Origin: Lagopus muta
Lineage: Eukaryota > Chordata > Aves > Galliformes > Phasianidae
DNA length: 64,000 bases
Direction: 5' to 3'
NCBI RefSeq assembly: GCF_023343835.1
Contig: NW_026040168.1
Location: 225,986-289,985, forward strand
Positions 45,855 to 56,265 of this stretch are shown in pieces. The notes below the pieces were generated by a model. That model did no database searches. It had not been told where the DNA came from and saw only the letters and a program-made list of their open reading frames with translations. A program made the position numbers and the translations under genes. Position 1 is the first letter of the stretch, and each line of letters opens with the position of its first letter.

Positions 45855-46280
45855 TCAGTCTATGTTACTGTGAGTGTTGGACCGAGGCACCGGCTCTGTC
45901 AGCCTCATCTCAAGTCTGTTGTACCTCAATGGCATCTCCTGGTGGTGGGTGATGAGGTCGTAGAGGCTGTCAAATACCGGGTTGTCAGTTAGAAAGAACC
46001 TGTGGATGCTGGCGTCCTGCCACCAATGGATATGGAAATGCTGCACTTTCTCATTACACAAGATGGACAGAAAGTAGTCCCCAATGAAAATTTTACTCTC
46101 CTTGACGATGAAGAAGCCATCAGGGGCCCCTGTCTCGGTGCAGTACTCCATCAGCAGCCTCTCAGTGACATGCCCTCCACTGCTCCCTGCTCCCATCTTG
46201 CTGTGGAACCATTCCTGAGTGAGATGCTGAAAGGTGCGACGGGCCCCATAAGCGAAAGTAAAAAGACAAGAAGGCTTCAC
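45855..46280 (-). CDS. Intronless PLCG1-like N-terminal SH2 domain fused to gag-like sequence
   Basis: Open frame of 141 codons. Residues ~1-18 (MKPSCLFTFAYGARRTF) align codon for codon with the ERV B gag segment at 44371-44430. From residue ~23 the frame is an SH2 domain: EWFHSKMGAGSSGGHVTERL, EYCTETGAPDG, FDSLYDLITHHQEMPLR, MRLTEPVP. This matches the N-SH2 of phospholipase C gamma 1 and stops before the C-SH2. The phosphotyrosine-binding Arg of the FLVRES motif is Lys here (FFIVKES), so binding is probably impaired. No intron is present across the domain, so a processed, retrovirally captured copy is inferred. It could be a cell-gene transduction by a class III ERV or a retropseudogene with chance fusion. 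Confidence 0.78.
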   Translation of the reverse strand: MKPSCLFTFAYGARRTFQHLTQEWFHSKMGAGSSGGHVTERLLMEYCTETGAPDGFFIVKESKIFIGDYFLSILCNEKVQHFHIHWWQDASIHRFFLTDNPVFDSLYDLITHHQEMPLRYNRLEMRLTEPVPRSNTHSNID

Positions 46281-46340
46281 AGTGACTGAAAATAAGGGGG
46301 GTGAAGGGGAATAGTTAGAAATAGTTTACAGAAGCAAGAA

Positions 46341-46819
46341 TGTAGAGCTTGTTAGAAAATAGGGGATGGCAGACACTGTGTTGGATGAAGGCCATAAAGA
46401 TAAGGGTTTGAGAACAGCCCGAGGACATTTGGCAGGGAGGTGATTAGATGTCCACAGGGCAAGAAGAAACTGGTTTGGGTGGATGTCCCCCCTGAAAGGC
46501 CAGGAGTTTACAGTGAAAACGGTCAGAAGCCTTCGCAAGGAAAACAACAAATCTTCATCCCATGACCCACTACGCATGCGCAAGAGGGGAGGGTCTGCAT
46601 GCTAACGAACTCTCGGGGGTGTAATGAATATTCATCCGAATTCCGGGAAAAGTATTGATTATGTATTAGTTTCGCCTATATCTGTAGCATGATTTTTCTA
46701 GACGGTGTGCAAGTTAGGTGGATCTATCCCCCTTGCACCTAGGTGTCTGCGCAGCATTGAATAAAACCGTACCTGCTTTGTAATCTTACTTGGGTTACAG
46801 AGTTTGATTCCGCACGTCA
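46341..46819 (+). mobile_element. Solo LTR-like element
   Basis: TG...CA-bounded (tgtagagc to cgcacgtca) with tatatctg (46676-46683) and AATAAA (46760-46765) followed by a T-rich/GT-rich downstream element. No matching partner in the window. Family not recognised; the left edge is a guess. Confidence 0.5.
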
Positions 46820-47505
46820 ATGCAGCTCGATGTTGGCGCTCACCTCCTTCTGCACAGGTCGTCTTCCCTGTCTGTTCCCAGCCAGGACAACGTAAAGCAG
46901 GTTCCATGTGTAAGTGATGGGGTCTTCCACCATTTGGCAATCTACTGTTTGCTCCTTTGTTACACATGGACACATAGTTCCTTGCTACTCGCCTCCGTCG
47001 AGCCACCTCAGGTTCGGCAGAGCTTGCCAATGGTCTTTATAGCATCTGCTTACACCCATGCCAAGTGTACAAGCTAGATGTCTCGTGATTATGTCTAGAG
47101 GCTCTTTCTGGCACAAATAGTTACAATCTTTCGGTTTTCTCCCTCCGTGTCTGCTGAACTTGTTTACACCTCCGAAGGTCTTTTACTAGCCGGAGCAAGA
47201 ATGTCTTTATTTTCTCCCAATAATATGCAGATTGAAGGAAGTAAGGGGCCTGGACAAATTAATTGAGGGGGCTTGGAAAGTGTACAGAAACAGGGATTGT
47301 AATGAAAGAAAGAAATTGGGAAGAACAGTAGCAGTTGCACTAGAGCAACTTATGTTTAGCGTGTTACCAATCGAGGTTTTGATTGAGTTATGATGATTAT
47401 GTTATTAATATAATTAGTGCTATTCTTTTATAGTGTGGTAATAGTTTGCTAATAAATGAAAAAGGAGAAAGTTGTTAGAGAGGATGTAAAGCTAAAAAAG
47501 GAAAC
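46820..47505. other. Unassigned, possibly remainder of provirus E env
   Basis: No convincing frame on either strand; T-rich to the middle, A-rich at the end. Ends next to the TM tail. Confidence 0.35.
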
Positions 47506-47680
47506 GTGACTATATTCAGGGGTCTCTTTGGAGGTTTTGCAGGATGGATACAGAACTTGCTAAAAATAGGGTTAGTTTGTCTTATTGGTTTTCTCTGTGT
47601 TTTAATTTGTGTTCCATGCTTGTTGCAGTGTATACAAAAAATGATACACGATGCTATGAATCGTGCTTTTTTTATTAATA
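47506..47680 (+). pseudogene. Provirus E env C-terminal membrane anchor
   Basis: The frame starts MTIFRGLFGGFAGWIQNLL and has one long hydrophobic span (IGLVCLIGFLCVLICVPCL), then a short cytoplasmic tail with Cys. It sits directly before a polypurine tract and LTR, the usual place of the TM subunit end. The rest of env is not recognised. Confidence 0.75.
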
Positions 47681-47692
47681 AAGAAGGGGGGA
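47681..47692 (+). promoter_or_regulatory. Polypurine tract of provirus E
   Basis: aagaagggggga directly before the 3' LTR (TGTGGGGG at 47695). Confidence 0.8.
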
Positions 47693-47694
47693 GA

Positions 47695-48045
47695 TGTGGG
47701 GGAAGATGTAACTGTGAGTGAGTTACCAAAGAGCTTAACAGACTCCTTGATAGACCTTATCACTGAGTGTTGGGAGACTGGAATGTAAGACAAAGAGAAA
47801 ACAGAGTCTAAGGATAAATAGAAGGTTCTTTTGTATGCACTGTTAATCTTGTCACAATTGAGAAACCTTTCATCCTTTATCACTGTTGTTTGGGAGAAGT
47901 TAGGACCAATTAACTGATTAGAGGAACAGGAACTTCTTGTTTGTAAGTGAATGGTATATAAGATGTATGTTGAACACAATAAAGTAGATCTGTTCTGATG
48001 CTACAAGAAACTGAGAGAGCTCTCTAACTCTACTGAGCGCCTACA
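47695..48045 (+). mobile_element. 3' LTR of class II provirus E
   Basis: TGTGGGGGAAGATG ... GCGCCTACA, 351 bp. Same sequence family and orientation as 36662-37058, with AATAAA at 47978-47983. The pair bounds an ~11.4-kb provirus filled with later insertions. Confidence 0.9.
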
Positions 48046-48050
48046 GCCTA

Positions 48051-49461
48051 TGGCTCTGAATGGATAAGCACCTGTACTCAGGGTTAAGGAGTGTTTATGG
48101 AATACTTTGTTGACATGTAAAGGCAGATGGGAAAGTTGTAAGGGAGGGTGGAAAAGATAAAAAAAGGGAACTTGTGAATGTATATAAGTTATGTGAGAAC
48201 CTGTAATAACCAATTTGGATTGTTCGCATCTGAGTCTGTGCCTCATCACCACAAATGGCGCCCTGTATCAGGGACTTGACAGCTTGATGGGTGTTCAGCT
48301 GACCAGCGACAAGCCCCTCTGAACTCAAGACTGCTGAAAGGAAGTAGCATCAGGTCTGCTCAAAGGAAGCAAGACCAGCTGTGTAGCATCATCATCTCTG
48401 CTGGACAGAGGTGAGCAGTGGGGAACTATGTGATATGTCCAAGGAACAAAAAGAAGTTTATCAGATGATGGAGGGTATTCTCTGAAAGCATTGTGTGAAC
48501 GTAGATTCTTTTGGTTTGAAACATCTCCTTGTATGGGTTTCCAACAGTGCAGATGGAGTGACTAGTGTCTCCATCTGTGATATAGATATATGGGACCAAG
48601 CAGGGTTGAAACTCTGGGACACTGCTACACGTTCAGATAGTGTAACACAAGGTCTTTTAGGGCTGTGGAGAACTGTTTTTGAGACTTTAAAGAAACATAT
48701 GAGTTTGGCAGGTTTTGTCAGAGTCCACAGTGCCTCCGTTGTTAGGTGCGACCTTATCGGTGGGATGAGTCAGACAACCCACTGGATCCTGGGCCCGTGG
48801 ACCAGGAGACAGAATCCAATCTTTCCCTCTCCCTCCACCATCACCCGCCACGTTGCTTCTGCCCTCTGCTACCCCCCACAGTCTAAGGAATTAGCCTTTA
48901 GTGCTTTCTTGAAAGTCCCAGACGCTGGAAAGCTGCAAAAATCTCTTATCACCATTAAACAGGATCCTACTGAGACCTGTATGTAGTTTATTGATAAGCT
49001 GAAAGATAGCCTTGACAAACAAAATGAGAATGAGGAAGCCCAGGAGATACTGTTAAAAAACCTCGCAATAGAAAATGTGAATGAGGACTGCCAAAAAGTG
49101 CTTTGCTCCTTATCTAACAGTATGCTTCTGCAAATGATAGACGCATGCAATAAAATAGGGACTATGCTGTGGGAATACAAGAAAAACTGTTCAGAGCAGA
49201 AGCTGTGGAGCAAGATAAACAGCATGAGAACCAAGGACACCTCTAGAAGAAGAAATAACATCTCATGGCTCTGATTGGATAAGCACCTGTGTGAACGGTT
49301 GAAGAGTGTTTTGTAGAATGCTCTGTTGACATGTAAAGGTGGATGGGAAAGTTGTAGGGGTGGATGGGAAAACTAGAAAAAGAAAACTTGTGAAGGTATA
49401 TAAGTGATGTGAGAACTTGTAATAAACGATTTGGATCATTCACATCTGAGTCCACGCATCA
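48051..49461 (+). mobile_element. Short class II element F with ~197-bp LTRs and no pol
   Basis: LTRs at 48051-48248 and 49266-49461 share ggataagcacctgtg, ttgacatgtaaagg and the gtatataagt TATA box. A Lys-like PBS (tggcgccctgtatcagggac) lies at 48256-48275. The ~1-kb interior holds a matrix-like frame (48495-48986, LKLWDTATRSDSV) with a stop, then a tail (gcagaagctgtggagcaaga). No protease, RT or integrase. Another copy of the tail plus LTR sits in HINTW U7 (24218-24523). This looks like a non-autonomous derivative of a class II ERV. Confidence 0.8.
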
Positions 49462-49499
49462 GACGTTGCACTATGCAGTATCAGTGTAACAAGATGGCT

Positions 49500-51830
49500 T
49501 CAGTGTTCTGAGACATGAATTTGAACTCATGACACTGCTTCGCGTGTGGACAACCAGGTCGTTTACACAGAAACTGTCCTCATAAAAAAGCCCCCAGTAC
49601 ATCTGAGGTGTAAAGGATGACATTATGTGAAACAATGCCATTCTCGCTTTGCTAAAGGTGAGCAATCCATGCAGGGAAACAGGGCTCAGAGCACTTGATG
49701 GGGGCCTGTGACATTACAAGTAGCCCCAGTGCAGACATCAACTCTGCTGTCACCCGTGGGGACCTGGCCGCTTCTGAACCAGTAACCCTTGATTCCACGG
49801 CAGTGTGAGCAGTGGCTACCATTGGGAAATGGATTGAGTGCTTTGCTTTTGGGGCATCCATCAGCCACAATACAAAGTCTTTTTGTATTGCCCGAACTTA
49901 TAGACACTGCTTATACAGGAGAGGTTAAAACTATGGTCTGGACACCCATGCCCCTATGTGAAGTACCAACAGGAGCTCATATTGCTCAACTGATGTATTT
50001 TCGGGCACAGTCGGTGTCAGCTGTGCCAGTGGACAGGGGGCCACAGGGTTTGGATCTACAGGGCCCCCCGAATATTATGGATACAGGTGTCAGATGCTCA
50101 ATCTACCTTAACCTGTACACTGGAATTGGGCAAATCCCCACAAAGATTTGACATTTCAGGAATTTTGCATCATTTACATAATTTAGCTCAGGAACAACTG
50201 CAGGCTGGACATATAGTCCCCAGTATCAGCCTCTGGAACTTGCCAGCGTTTGTCATATGGAAGAAGAGCGGAAAGTGGTGACTACTGCATGATTTGCAAC
50301 AGATTAATGCTGTGATTGTAGATATGGGAGCTTTACAACTGGGACTCCCATCTTCCTTCAGTGATACTGGAAAATCGGTGCCTAACTGTTAATAACTTAA
50401 AAGACTGCTTTTTCACCATTCCTCTAGATCCCAAAGATACTCCCAAGTTTTCTTTCTCCATTCCTTCTGTAAACGCATCAGCACCAACCCAGTGGTATCA
50501 TTGGATGGTATAACCACAGGTTATGAAAAACAGCCCTACAATCTGTCAATGGTTTTTTACCAGAGCCTTAAGCCCTGCAAGGGAAAAACTGTTTAATGCT
50601 GTTAATTACCATTACATGGATTACATTCTTGAGGCAACCAAGTAGACTCAAGAAATGCAACAGGCAGGGCTGTAGTCATTGACAGCATAAGAAGGTGCGG
50701 TTTAGAGGTAGCTCCAGGAAAGGTCCAAGAGAGTTCGCTATGGAAGTATTCAGGATGACGAATTACAAATGAGACTATCGCTCTGTAACTGCCTTAAACT
50801 AAATTCAGACATTCGAACTCTAACTGATATGCAAAGGCTGCTAGGGACTATAAATTAAATCAGGCCTTTGCTGGGAATATTTAATGAAACCTTGCATCTA
50901 TTGTTTCAGTTATTAAAGGGTGATCCAGCTTTAAATTCCAAAAGATCACTGACACCTGCAGTGCAGCAAGCTTTGAAGGAGATTGCCATAACTAAGTCTC
51001 ACGGGCAAGCCCAGCAATATGACCCAGCCCTTCCATTTTAAGTAATAGTACTGGATCCGGTTTTCCAACCTTGTGTTCTTCTCCTTCAGTGGGATAATAC
51101 TTTGAATGATTCTCTTTTAATACTGGAATGGATCTTTTTGCCTCATCAGTTTTCCAAAATGATCACTACAAATGTTGAAAAGATTTCTGCTCTTTATGCA
51201 AGGAAGATGAAGGTTGTTGTTGCTGAGCGGGTCTAAACCTTCTATAACTACATTACCTGTGCTTACAAACACGTTATAATGACCGTCCCAATGTTCATCG
51301 CCTTTTCAGGTGGTAATGGAGGAATTCACCAGGGTGAAATCAACACACCCACTGGGGCATAAATTATTACAAATGCATTTTATTATACAGGAAACATCAA
51401 AATGTTCTTTGGTACCCCTAGACACCTTGACTATATTCACAGCTGCGTCAAGGAGAACAGGTTGGTCAGTAATCATACAGCAGCACATCTCCAGATGATG
51501 GCAATTGAACATTCAAATAAAGAACTCTCCGCAAAACATAAAATTAGCTGCAGAAGTAAGAGTGCTTCAAAACTGGTCCAGTCCAATCACCATTGTTACT
51601 GATTCATCCTGTGTTACAGGAATAGTGACTAGAATTGAAGAATCGTATTTAAGGGACATTTCTAAAGAACAGCTGTTAATGCTTCTGTATACTCTTTCGC
51701 GTCTAGTTAAATCTCAATGAGAACCATTATTGATAACACACATTCAATCACATAACAGTTTGCCAGGACCTCTGGTAGAGAGAAACAGAACACTAAGGCA
51801 CTGCAAAAGTCTTACGACCTTAGCTTAACA
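49500..51830 (+). pseudogene. Class II ERV G: nucleocapsid, dUTPase, protease, RT, RNase H, decayed
   Basis: In order: a zinc-knuckle piece (HCFACGQPGRF, broken); a dUTPase-like segment (LIDTAYTGEVKTMVWTP, CEVPTGAHIAQL; 49880-50030); RT blocks in several frames (HDLQQINAV; MQRLLGTIN and IRPLLGI around 50835-50880); and an RNase H end (TDSSCVTGI, ~51600). The order dUTPase-protease-RT is that of betaretrovirus-like ERVs. Many stops and shifts. The provirus start is not visible; it follows element F directly. Confidence 0.75.
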
Positions 51831-52221
51831 CGGGCATGGCACACAGTCTGGAAAAGAGGAGACTCAGGGGAGACCTCATGGCACTGTACAAACACCTGAA
51901 GGGAGGTTGTGGTGAAGAGGGATTTGGCCTCTTCTCCCAGGCAACGAGCAGGACACGGGCCAGGACACATGGCCGCAAGTTGTATCAGAGGAGGTTTAGG
52001 TTGGACATAAGGAAAAACTTCTTCTCTCAGAGAGTGGCCAGGCACTAGAATGGCCTGCCCACGGAGGAGGTAGAGTCGCCGTCCCTGGCAGAGTTCAAGA
52101 GGCGTTTGGATGACGTGCTGCGTGAAATGGTTTAGTACTAGTGGTGGCAATGGTGATGAGGAGATGGTTAGACTGGATGATCTTATAGGTCATTTCCAAC
52201 CTTGTGATACTATGATTCTAT
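51831..52221 (+). mobile_element. CR1 3'-end fragment inside ERV G
   Basis: C-terminal CR1 ORF2 ([38 protein letters not shown]) with stop, ending ctatgattctatga. It separates ERV G RNase H from integrase. Confidence 0.9.
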
Positions 52222-52224
52222 GAA

Positions 52225-52495
52225 TTACAGTGTGCCCTGATTGCCAACAGATGACATCTTCTCTATCTTACAGAGCTAAACCCCAAAGCCTAACAGCTTT
52301 AGAATTTTGGCAGACAGATGTCACACAAAACCTAGAACTTGGAAGACTTAAATACGTGCACATCTCAGTGGATACTTTTTCCAGAACCATAGCAGCAACA
52401 CCAAATACTGGAGAACAGGCCTGCAATACCTACAAACATTTTTTTTATGCCTCTGCCACACTTGAGGTACCAAAAACTATTAAAAACCAATAACA
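52225..52495 (+). pseudogene. ERV G integrase, N-terminal zinc end and first part of core
   Basis: The frame reads CPDCQQM, then FWQTDVTQ (first catalytic Asp) and LKYVHISVDTFSR, typical of class II integrases, open to 52493. It stops at an AT-rich run, followed by an unrelated LTR. Confidence 0.82.
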
Positions 52496-52545
52496 GACTA
52501 GGATATAAATATATACATATATATATATACACATATATAAATACC
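52496..52545. repeat. TA-rich microsatellite
   Basis: tatatacatatatatatata run between ERV G integrase and the next LTR. Confidence 0.7.
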
Positions 52546-52863
52546 TGTAAAATCAATGAATATTAACATGTTATAATTACAAAATAAACAACAGTTTGAC
52601 AAAGCAGACTACAAAAACGGAATAGTTAGAAAAATTAACCCTACCCTAGGTACACTAACAAAACTACAGCAGAACAGATCACCAGAAGAGACGACTCCTA
52701 ACCAGTAGCCAGCTCTTAAATAGGTCTAGGAGGGGTGGAGACAGGCTCCACCCCTTCCAGCAGCACAGGTGAATTGCCTTCACCTGTGCTCCTCTGGCTG
52801 ACTCATGGCTCACCTCAGGTGATCAATCAGAGGTTCAGGCCGTGACTCAGCAGTTCTCATACA
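52546..52863 (-). mobile_element. 3' LTR of class III-like ERV D
   Basis: On the minus strand: TGTATGAGAACTG ... GATTTTACA, 318 bp. TATA-like tatttaag (52713-52720 on +, cttaaata) and a polypurine tract (gaaggggtggag) just upstream at 52864-52875. Confidence 0.75.
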
Positions 52864-52875
52864 CTCCACCCCTTC

Positions 52876-53198
52876 ATGGCATGAACCAATGATCAGGTTG
52901 ACTAAAGGGTAAGCTTTCCCTAATACAGAGATCTGCTATATCGTGACGCTTATACAATTTTTATCGCAATGCATGTTGGTACAATTCAAGACTAGTGATG
53001 ATCAGTGAATTTCCATATTCTTTTATGGGCCAGTGCTTGATGACGTTACTGGAGGCATGTGGCTGTGAGGTGCAGGCCCATTCTATGTTCCATCAGTCCT
53101 ATATAGACCATCACTGGGTGTTGTACGTGATCTGACAGCAACACTGGAACACTTTGATGGCATTTTGTTCCTTCCAATGATCCTCAAGGCTCACAGAC
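52876..53198. other. ERV D 3' non-coding stretch
   Basis: No long open frame; lies between the end of ERV D integrase and its polypurine tract. No env recognised. Confidence 0.55.
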
Positions 53199-55501
53199 TC
53201 ACGGGGAATAATACAGATGTTTTAGAGGTACCAGGAGGGGAATGTCTGCTCTCCAGGGCAAGATAAAGGCCATATTTCCATCCTGGGTCAACACTTCGTT
53301 TTGTACTGGGGCATGTCCTGGCTGCCTGTACCACACCTTCTGGCCAGATGTCTGCGGCTGCATAATGATATCAGGCACCAAAGGAGGTGTCCTGATCTGC
53401 CACAGGGACATGATGGGGGTCCCTTTAGCAGTGAAGATTGGAGTGTTGACCACAATATCAGTACGCCATGTACCTATTACTGGAGGGACTACTGAGCCTC
53501 CCACCTCCAACACTATCCCCCAAGGTGCAAGTAGGCCACACCATTTGGGTCCTACCTGCACCATCCAAGGCCAATTTATTTTATGGGTACCCAGTTCTAA
53601 ATTCTCAGGGGCAGGAAGCAGAAGATGATTTTCGTTACCAATCTGGGGTCTTACCTGATGATCAGTGCCCGTAATTTGGATCCTAAGCGGGGAGGCCCAT
53701 GTCGTCTGCAACATTCTCAGGGCACTGTGTCTGCTGTCTTGGGGTCTTTCATTCAGGTCCCGCAAGGTTTCATACAGTCTTTTCATCCACCCCTGCAGGG
53801 ACTGGGAGTCTGTCTTCAGGGCAGCCTTAAGAATACCATTATAACATTCAATGAGGCCTGCCCCCATTGGATTATACGGCAGGTGGAATCACCATTCAAT
53901 GTTATTTTCTTCTGCCCAGCTCTGTATCATTGCACCAGTAAAATGAGTCCCTTGGTCACTCTCGATGACTTGAGGTGTCCCGTAGGCAGACATCAGTTTA
54001 GTGAGTGCCTCGATGGTATATGCCTGGTTTGCTCTTGGTACTGGACAGGCCTGTAGTAGCCCACTTGCAGTGCCGACACAGGTCAGGGCGTATCTTGCCC
54101 CCTCAGAGCCAGGAAGGGGCTCGATGTAATCGACCTGCCATCGCTGGAGAGGATTATGTCCCCTAGCAAGATGGGCTGTTGTTTCAAGCAATGATCTTGG
54201 TCTCATCTTGGAGCAAGCGTTGCAATCCCGTCATGCCTGGACGATATCAGGTAGTTGTATGGGTAGTCCCCATGCTTTAGCAGCTGCCCACATTGTCTTT
54301 TGTCCAGCATGCTGTAGCTTCTGATGTAACCAATGGGCGATGTTCTCAGATAGTGAATTCTCAATCCATCGAACTCGGGCCAGTGTGTTGGCTTCATCGT
54401 TTCCCGGTGACTGTAGGGGCTGATGACCAGAAACATGGTAGACACGTACAGTCCTGTGTTTGACCGTATTCCATATATCTAACCACGTCTTTGCCCCAGA
54501 TCGGTCGGGCGTGGATAGTCCATTCCTGGGTGGCCCACTGTGCAATCCAAAGAGTGAGCCCCTGGTACACAGTCCAACTATCTGTACAGATATTCAGGAT
54601 ACCATCACCGGGTTCCTTGGTTATAACCATCCACACGGCTCGCAGTTCTGCCCGTTGGCTGCTCTGACCATCCTCCTCAAACCAGATTGTCTCAGTGGAA
54701 GGATGGTATGCTACTGCTCTCCATTTGCTCGGGTTGCCCTTGCTGGACCCATCTGTGTACCAGGCATCTTCAGGGATAGGATATTTTCCCTCCTGAACGG
54801 GACTCTTCTCTGGTGGAGCCACCAGTGTTTCTTTTGGTGCATCACTGGGATACGCCACTGGGCCTAGGATCTTCTGGAGTTCTTCTTTCAAGGGTGATGA
54901 AGATAGACTGCTCCTCTGGATGAGGTTGGTGACCCATCCTGCCACTGTATGTGCTTGGGCCACCACGTCTTAAAAAGGTGGGTCAGACCTTTCACCCACC
55001 CCTGAATCGGCAGAGTGGTCTTGACTATAGCTTCAGCTGTTTGAGTTATTGGCTCTACTGCCTGTAATGCTGAATAGGCAGCCAATAACTGTTTTTCAGT
55101 CATACTGTATCTTTCTTCTGCTCCCTGACAAACCTGAGACCAGAAACAAATGGGGGTCCGAACAGAACTCTGGTGTTGCCACAGGCCCCAACCAAAGCCG
55201 TCTTGAGTAACTTGAATGTCCAACTCAGCTGGGAAGGTAGGATCAAACATACCCAATGCCTGGGCTTGTTTAACTTCAAGTTTTGCTTGTTCGAAAGCAT
55301 CCTGTTCTGCTTTCCCCCCAGTCCCATAGCTGCCCCTTTTTTGTGAGTCTATACAGTGGCCTTAGCAGCTGCGCTAGGTGAAGTGTAAAGGAATGCCAGT
55401 AACCCAATATACCTAGAAACTCCCGCAGCTGCTTTGATCTTGTAGGGACTGAGAATGCCTGAACCTTATCTATGACAGCACTGGGTAGCACTTTGGTCTT
55501 T
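53199..55501 (-). pseudogene. ERV D pol, 3' part: RT end, RNase H, integrase
   Basis: Right to left: RT connection (LREFLGILGYWHSFTLH), RNase H (AWYTDGSSKGNPSKW, TDSWTVYQ, YHVSGHQP), then integrase with QVDYIEPLPG, IESDQGTHF and GAGLIECYNG giving the D-D-E residues. The integrase end is rich in Trp and Pro (53199-53600). Several stops and shifts. The family differs from ERV A-C but shares the class III GAGLI-YNG pattern. It continues at 58679 beyond inserted element C. Confidence 0.83.
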
Positions 55502-55506
55502 CCTGA
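55502..55506 (+). repeat. Target-site duplication (left), CCTGA
   Basis: CCTGA directly before TGTCATGG. The same five bases follow the element at 58674-58678. Confidence 0.88.
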
Positions 55507-55979
55507 TGTCATGGTTCTATGTTTTTTGTTTTTTGGGTTTCAGCATTCCACGTCAAAACATCATGTAGTGTATGGGGCATTAAAGTGTTAATGCCCCAGT
55601 CCCAGGTACCTATCCCTGTACATTACAGAAGTCACGGGATCTGGCCCTTCCGGGTGGGGGGGGCGCCCTCTTGCTGCCATGCAGTGGGTGCTGGAGGGTG
55701 CTTTCCTAGCCGTTCCAAGCTTTTCAGCTTTGACTCGGTCCCGGGAACTCTCTCTCTCATCTTGTCTGATTTATTAACCTCAGTTTCAATTAAATTGTAT
55801 ATATTGTGTTATCTTGTATTCCAATATTATAGTAAAATAAGTTTTCCTCCATAGATTGTTGCCGCTGGTCTTTTCCTCCCTTCCTTCCTTCCCATTTTTG
55901 TGGGACTGGGGTGGGGGGGGAGGGCAGAGGCCTGTTGCCCCCTGTAGCAGACGTAGATTGATCTAGTCAACTCCGTGAC
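55507..55979 (+). mobile_element. 5' LTR of class III-like ERV C
   Basis: TGTCATGGTTCTATG to CTCCGTGACA, 473 bp. Same family as the ERV A LTRs. Followed by gatttttggtgcacaacgtg, where a primer-binding site is expected. The tRNA was not identified with confidence. Confidence 0.9.
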
Positions 55980-56265
55980 AGATTTTTGGTGCACAACGTG
56001 GAGCACGCTGCTTTTTAGCTTTTAGAAAGAATCTTTTTTTCTCTCTGCTCTTAGAGAGCTTTGTTAGGGAGCATTATCAGTAGATGAGGTTTCTGTGCTG
56101 GAAAACCTGACCTTGAAATATTAGGTGTACTGCCAGTGCTCTGGGATATTTGTAAACTTTGAGCACTGCTTAGTCTGGGTAGTGCCTTTTTTTCTTTTTT
56201 TTTTTTTTTTTTATCCTTCTCTTGTTAGCTTCAATTCATTAACCCCTTTTTAGCAGGCACCACAG
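55980..56265 (+). other. ERV C leader
   Basis: PBS region and pyrimidine-rich leader with a T-run (56190-56211), no frame. Parallels 25361-25569 of ERV A. Confidence 0.7.

Noticed and set aside
46698-47030. A 110-codon minus-strand frame.
   Set aside because: It crosses the edge of an LTR-like element and matches no family. Composition is ordinary.
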